Origin: Tritrichomonas musculus
Taxonomy: Eukaryota > Parabasalia > Tritrichomonadida > Tritrichomonadidae
DNA length: 64,000 bases
Assembly (NCBI GenBank): GCA_039105265.1
Contig: JAPFFF010000041.1
Location: 496,001 to 560,000, forward strand
Reading direction: 5' to 3'
Positions within the stretch are counted from its first letter, which is position 1, and every line of letters starts with the position of its first letter. Made by a program: the position numbers and the translations under genes. Positions 61,001 through 64,000 of this stretch are shown here, piece after piece. Below the pieces are notes generated by a model. It had not been told where the DNA came from. It worked only from the letters and a program-made list of their open reading frames with translations, and made no database searches.

Positions 61001-62832
61001 TTCTTCTTTCTAGGAGACTAAAACCGAAATTTAAATCTCCTCTTTTAGATATAAAACATGAAGAAGAAGAAGAAGAAAATAATGAAGAAAATTTGAATTT
61101 GCCTCAAAATTGTGTCTCTCGAGTTTTGAGATATTTGATGCCTTCATATCAACCTGAAAAGAGCAAGAAAAAACATCGAAGGAAATCAACAGCAGCCGAT
61201 AGATTGATGAATAAAAGAAAGCCACTTTTTCAAGACCGAAGAGCCAAGAAATTTGAAAAAGTTGTTGGTGAGGATGGTGTCGTTTATTCGAAATCAAGTG
61301 ATCCACAATTTTCGAATGTACTGTTCATTGGTGACTATTTCATGAGCAAAATCAATATGAGTGGAAAACTGCCAATCATTGAAAAAGAGGATGATTTGTT
61401 TAACAAGCCACAAAAGAACAAAAAGAAAATCAAGAAAGAAAACGAAGATGAAGAAGAAGATTATGAGGAAGAAGACGAAGATGATGATTTGTCATCAACT
61501 TTTGATATTCCAGGCTTTCATCATTTACTTGAAGAAGTTGGAAATTACTTGAATTATGGAAATTCATTTGACTTATCAATTGATCAACAAGAGAAAGAAA
61601 TGCTTCAAAATAAAGATGAATTGAATCCCTCTGAAAAAGTGATGTTAGTCATGAATAAACTTGCACGAAACTTGATCAAAGATGAAGCATCAAACGAAGA
61701 GAATGTAAATAATGTATCAGTAGCTGATGACCTTGTTAGTGCTGATACTACACGTTCGCAATCAGCTGTTCATTCATCTCGCTCAACACAAAGACAACAA
61801 CAAGAGAAAAAAGTTGTCAATAAATTCAAGCTCACGAGCCATCTCGAGTTCAAGTCGAAGAGAGAAGAACGAATGAAAAAAATAAGAAAAAGAATCAAAA
61901 GAAGAAGAAAGAAATTAAATGCCAAATCAACAATTGTCATAACAAAAAAATTCACTTTTACTCAAGATTTAATTAATTCAATTCATGAAGCTTCTCGTTT
62001 GATGCATCCGTTGCTGCTGACTTATTATGACGATGTCTCAAAAATTGATCCTTTTGATGGAATGGACACTCTGAAGAAGAACATAAAAATGATCGTCAAC
62101 AGCAAGAATGACGAAAGTGATGATTACTACAGTTATTATGATTCAAATGAAATAAACCATTTAAAAGAAAGAGAGAAAGAAAGTGAAAGGGCAATTCAAA
62201 GAGCTTATCAGTTGACTTCACCTCACCCACATCAAAATAAACCTGTCAATTCTAAACCACAGAAAAAAAATGAAGTGTTCGCCGATGAGTTCATCCTTTC
62301 TATCGGCGGAAAAACACCAAGAAGACAGCCTTCAAAAGTGACACAAAAAGTGACAGTTCACACAAATACTTTACGTTCTACATTGAGGAATGACTCCCAA
62401 ATTGACCTTTTGAAGGTTGAAAATTTGACCTTTTCTAACAAAGAAAAAAATCGACCTGTAACCGCTTGGTCTAAGGTCAAACAAGAGGTCAAATTGGAAG
62501 ATAAATGGAATAACGATTTGACAGTGTCAAATTTGAAATTTACAGTTAATAAACGGCCGAAACCTCATGTAACAAAATTGACTGCAACTTTGCCTTCTCA
62601 ACCGCCAGAATTTTCTATGATTCATAGTGGTGATGTGAGAAAAAATGAAGTGAAAAAAAGCTTAACAAAAAGCGGACAGAAAGAAGTGAAAAAGTTGAAA
62701 AATCCGAAATGGATAATTGAAAACGATCCTGTCATTTCTGATGAAGATGTGGAATTCTTTCTATTCACGACTCCTTTCATTTTGCCGCCTTCATTGATTA
62801 ACAATGCAATAGAGAGGCAAAGAAAGAAGTGA
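58063..62832 (+). CDS. Large IQ-motif / SFI1-like repeat protein
   Basis: 1589 aa. An IQ-type motif, ARKIQRIWRKIRDN (about 123-136), should bind calmodulin or centrin. Residues about 240-500 contain at least seven Trp-centred helical units spaced about 25-40 residues apart (AFQIWREMNEKS, FWTYVFWRRWTVFRKS, YLLEWNIYKAKK, RVLSSWYKI, LIRAMKKWNES, FYFWKKLMWMKK), resembling the SFI1 centrin-binding repeats of centrosomal proteins. After residue 550 the protein is mostly charged and disordered, with acidic runs (EEEEEESNESEIDQ; EDEEEDYEEEDEDDD), basic helices (KKIRKRIKRRRKKLN) and a Lys/Pro-rich tail. A basal-body or cytoskeletal role is likely by analogy. The start is ATG 58063; Met17 at 58111 is an alternative. 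Confidence 0.82.
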   Translation: MEKVIIVKFFYKRKIYMKKKRTSRIHVNKVESAREISSTRQISMKVVEIRQREPKASTARPRINTFIPPLQLQTKAISKLEKTPRPESATLRFLTEPTKYSDPNSISTFIQVNAVSQEEQDNARKIQRIWRKIRDNKKTLSFIRFVFNLYRKRAKFPMHLWLLARRFPADIAKIHYDKVVDYMLSRHYLFKSNNKWVTTNFANYLLTFDQYCKTNCIFIGIQYDIDKIIKFVKFIMRPLIKEAFQIWREMNEKSRMLPKQDHKIRATHEYRSTFNELFWTYVFWRRWTVFRKSRNLERSTMTCKSFYLLEWNIYKAKKQQKINIINRAFSMRNDRLKFYAFSTMRRYCLSKIKKRREYNKIKKVGDKYSMSLAFRSFLFYHVQCSIKKSMKYRVLSSWYKITDKSMIHHSFLSAIQNRMNLKLLIRAMKKWNESIYENSLFLSFLFDSVSNNQLFALKYAFFLMKDFVHFAFVSSFYFWKKLMWMKKRSLMFVSWSFNHSKSDAVKSYLIDIFHENCLHQVDYLDYFPFKSELEKKFTSISKSDSATISLTKKKSKLMKIVQNANQIKDEITVESFVATVDQTLQSYQKVEEYPIYEDKNWIDNASSDQIKTLFYHIVIIKSYINKGKYKSKTKHDQLNQVRSDLVEYRERNNLFTLVNLRKYRKKQEEKFEIKRKLMVQKLHRDALLLAKKDVYLALVAMNEINPQFTIEPEKTFKESKIIREGEFISTSSSSSSTTAVLDKEEDIDDLQNMKFSRKQKHPLLNEIGTLKEGITKSNRKVRRHPKQLFTEETNQSAHSRTIRIALEQGSRGSHSKLNDQAIIYEKHQPLSNVNKEKYFLDKKRKEKEQLKNMPPPLDQMPTIKNAPPLRIRHKESSIQLSSHLDITNESLNKFMESQDIDLSHKFSSKSPSKNLSAIGEGLDNDEEEEEEESNESEIDQMISQIEKISFPYINNDSYMEQSSLNRRDILTTRYFSILDVLLSRRLKPKFKSPLLDIKHEEEEEENNEENLNLPQNCVSRVLRYLMPSYQPEKSKKKHRRKSTAADRLMNKRKPLFQDRRAKKFEKVVGEDGVVYSKSSDPQFSNVLFIGDYFMSKINMSGKLPIIEKEDDLFNKPQKNKKKIKKENEDEEEDYEEEDEDDDLSSTFDIPGFHHLLEEVGNYLNYGNSFDLSIDQQEKEMLQNKDELNPSEKVMLVMNKLARNLIKDEASNEENVNNVSVADDLVSADTTRSQSAVHSSRSTQRQQQEKKVVNKFKLTSHLEFKSKREERMKKIRKRIKRRRKKLNAKSTIVITKKFTFTQDLINSIHEASRLMHPLLLTYYDDVSKIDPFDGMDTLKKNIKMIVNSKNDESDDYYSYYDSNEINHLKEREKESERAIQRAYQLTSPHPHQNKPVNSKPQKKNEVFADEFILSIGGKTPRRQPSKVTQKVTVHTNTLRSTLRNDSQIDLLKVENLTFSNKEKNRPVTAWSKVKQEVKLEDKWNNDLTVSNLKFTVNKRPKPHVTKLTATLPSQPPEFSMIHSGDVRKNEVKKSLTKSGQKEVKKLKNPKWIIENDPVISDEDVEFFLFTTPFILPPSLINNAIERQRKK

Positions 62833-62851
62833 TATTTATTTAAAAAATAAA

Positions 62852-62895
62852 TGAAGTAGCTTTTTGAAAGGCGTAGCCTTCAAAAAGCTACTTCA
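62852..62895. terminator. Perfect hairpin after the large gene
   Basis: TGAAGTAGCTTTTTGAAAGG(C) at 62852-62872 pairs with GCCTTCAAAAAGCTACTTCA at 62875-62895, about 20 bp around a GT(A) turn with one bulge, 20 nt after the stop codon. It could act in 3'-end formation or be a tiny inverted-repeat element; the role is unproven. Confidence 0.5.
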
Positions 62896-63468
62896 ATTTA
62901 TGTTTAATTATCTGTTTTATAACTTTTTGAGTATTTTACAAAACTCAAAAAGTGATACCTAGATAATTTTATATTATTTGTATGTTTTTGAATAAATGCT
63001 AAAAATAATAATTTTTTTTTACTGGTAGCTCTTGAACTTTTAATATCAAATAAAAGTTTCTGGACAGTCTAACAAGCATGGAAAAGAAAAGTTAAAAATT
63101 AGGCCATTGTATTGTGCCATATAAAAATAATAATTAGTAATAATTAGACTGTTCAATGATTGAAGTCCGTTGATGTAAAAGTTATATTAGAGACTGATAT
63201 AATAACTCTTGTATCAACTGAACTTTCATCATCTGGAATTAAATTAGTAACAATAATCATATCTGCAACGAATGAGAACCAAATAAAAGCATTGATATTA
63301 ATTCAACAAATGAGAAGGAAATAAAAACCCTGTTTAAAAAAAAATGGTTACTAAAAATCCACCAATAATAAGCTTGTTTCATCATTGTTTAAAAAAAATT
63401 GATTGTAAAATGATCGTTGACAAAAATTTTTTTCCAATTTTGGTATTATTTTTCCAATCATTTAAATC
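62896..63468. other. AT-rich intergenic region
   Basis: No gene. The region upstream of the last gene. Confidence 0.5.
63458..63463 (+). promoter_or_regulatory. Initiator-like TCATTT
   Basis: CCAATCATTT, with TCATTT 5 nt before the ATG at 63469. Same motif as upstream of other genes. Confidence 0.5.
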
Positions 63469-64000
63469 ATGGAGTTTAATCATATTTTAATTTTCAATGG
63501 TGAAAGATACCAATTATCGATTGATTATTCGAGAGCAATGCAGGTTCTCCCTCAGATACCACAAGAAATAGGATCAAAATTATTAAAAAATGAAGATTAT
63601 ACCGTCGAATCGCAAGTACAACTCGAAGTTTTTCAAAACTTTTTAGATTATTGGAAAACTTCAAAAGAACCAAAAATTAATTCAGATAATCTCTTTGAAT
63701 ATCATCTCCTCAGCCAAGAATTCGGTTTAATGAAAGATATTCTCTCTAAAAAGACAGACGGAAAAGATTTTCATATATCAAGTCTCAAATACATCTTAAA
63801 TCTCAACGATCAAAATACGTTATTAAACAGATCACCACACGAAGGATACATTGCATTACATTTAGATTCTTTCCTTGCAGAAAACGAGGAAGAAATGCTC
63901 AAAATCCCAATCAATTCCCTTTACAACATCTTTTTCCACACAGAAAGAATTCTCACTGACCATCAAAAAGCTTTTGACTTCATCGACAAAAACAAAAATA
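63469..64000 (+). CDS. Start of a protein gene cut by the window end
   Basis: From ATG 63469 the frame is open to the window end (177 codons). It reads MEFNHILIFNGERYQLSIDY, then VQLEVFQNFLDYWKTSKEPK, LFEYHLLSQEFGLMKDILSK, and HISSLKYILNLNDQNTLLNR. The pattern of a short beta strand, V/FQxFLxYW helix and YxLLSQEFGL is one I associate with the N-terminal domain of large trichomonad families that carry repeats or coiled coils further on, possibly a degenerate BTB-like fold; this is recollection and is uncertain. The rest of the protein lies outside the window. Confidence 0.75.
   Translation, partial: MEFNHILIFNGERYQLSIDYSRAMQVLPQIPQEIGSKLLKNEDYTVESQVQLEVFQNFLDYWKTSKEPKINSDNLFEYHLLSQEFGLMKDILSKKTDGKDFHISSLKYILNLNDQNTLLNRSPHEGYIALHLDSFLAENEEEMLKIPINSLYNIFFHTERILTDHQKAFDFIDKNKN

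Overview
The window looks like chromosomal DNA of a parabasalid protist, most likely Tritrichomonas or a close relative of Trichomonas. The evidence is a strongly AT-rich sequence; nearly intronless genes in short intergenic spaces; one 39-nt intron ending in a fused branch-point/3' splice motif (ACTAACAACAG, close to the Trichomonas ACTAACACACAG); TCATTT-like initiator motifs 10-30 nt before several start codons; and expanded families typical of the group (NEK, TKL and Sel1-repeat kinases, BspA-like LRR proteins). The genus is an inference.

Layout. 1-6.5 kb is a graveyard: an HTH relic, a broken transglutaminase-like gene, unidentified coding relics and a decayed pogo-type transposase. 6.5-17 kb is a compact block of intact genes: PPP phosphatase, a Q/N-rich protein, tRNA-Ser(GCU), a PHD-finger protein with a SET-like region, a small basic protein divergent from a NEK-like kinase, and a coiled-coil protein. 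17.5-25.5 kb holds a broken carboxylesterase, a second kinase, an LCAT-like lipase, a Pho80-like cyclin with an intron, and a histidine phosphatase. 25.7-32 kb is dominated by mobile DNA: a 1.5-kb hAT-type element with a nested MITE, a foldback element, hairpins and an acidic-repeat protein gene. 32.7-43 kb has a 1419-aa kinase/Sel1 protein, a BspA-like pseudogene, a small LRR protein, a second foldback element and a VOC (glyoxalase-like) enzyme. 44.0-54.1 kb is one 10.1-kb inverted-repeat element with a 9-bp target duplication, arms filled with a 21-bp purine/pyrimidine satellite, and a broken virus-like cargo at its centre. 54.3-64 kb has a broken LTA-synthase-like sulfatase, a tandem pseudokinase/kinase protein, a large IQ/SFI1-like protein and the start of another gene.

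The intact genes are mostly signalling, chromatin or cytoskeletal proteins with no visible shared pathway. The notable part of the window is its variety of short non-autonomous inverted-repeat elements (hAT-like, Mutator-like, TA-targeting, TTAA-flanked and foldback), often nested, and the giant palindromic element. All functions come from motifs read by eye; no database search was possible.
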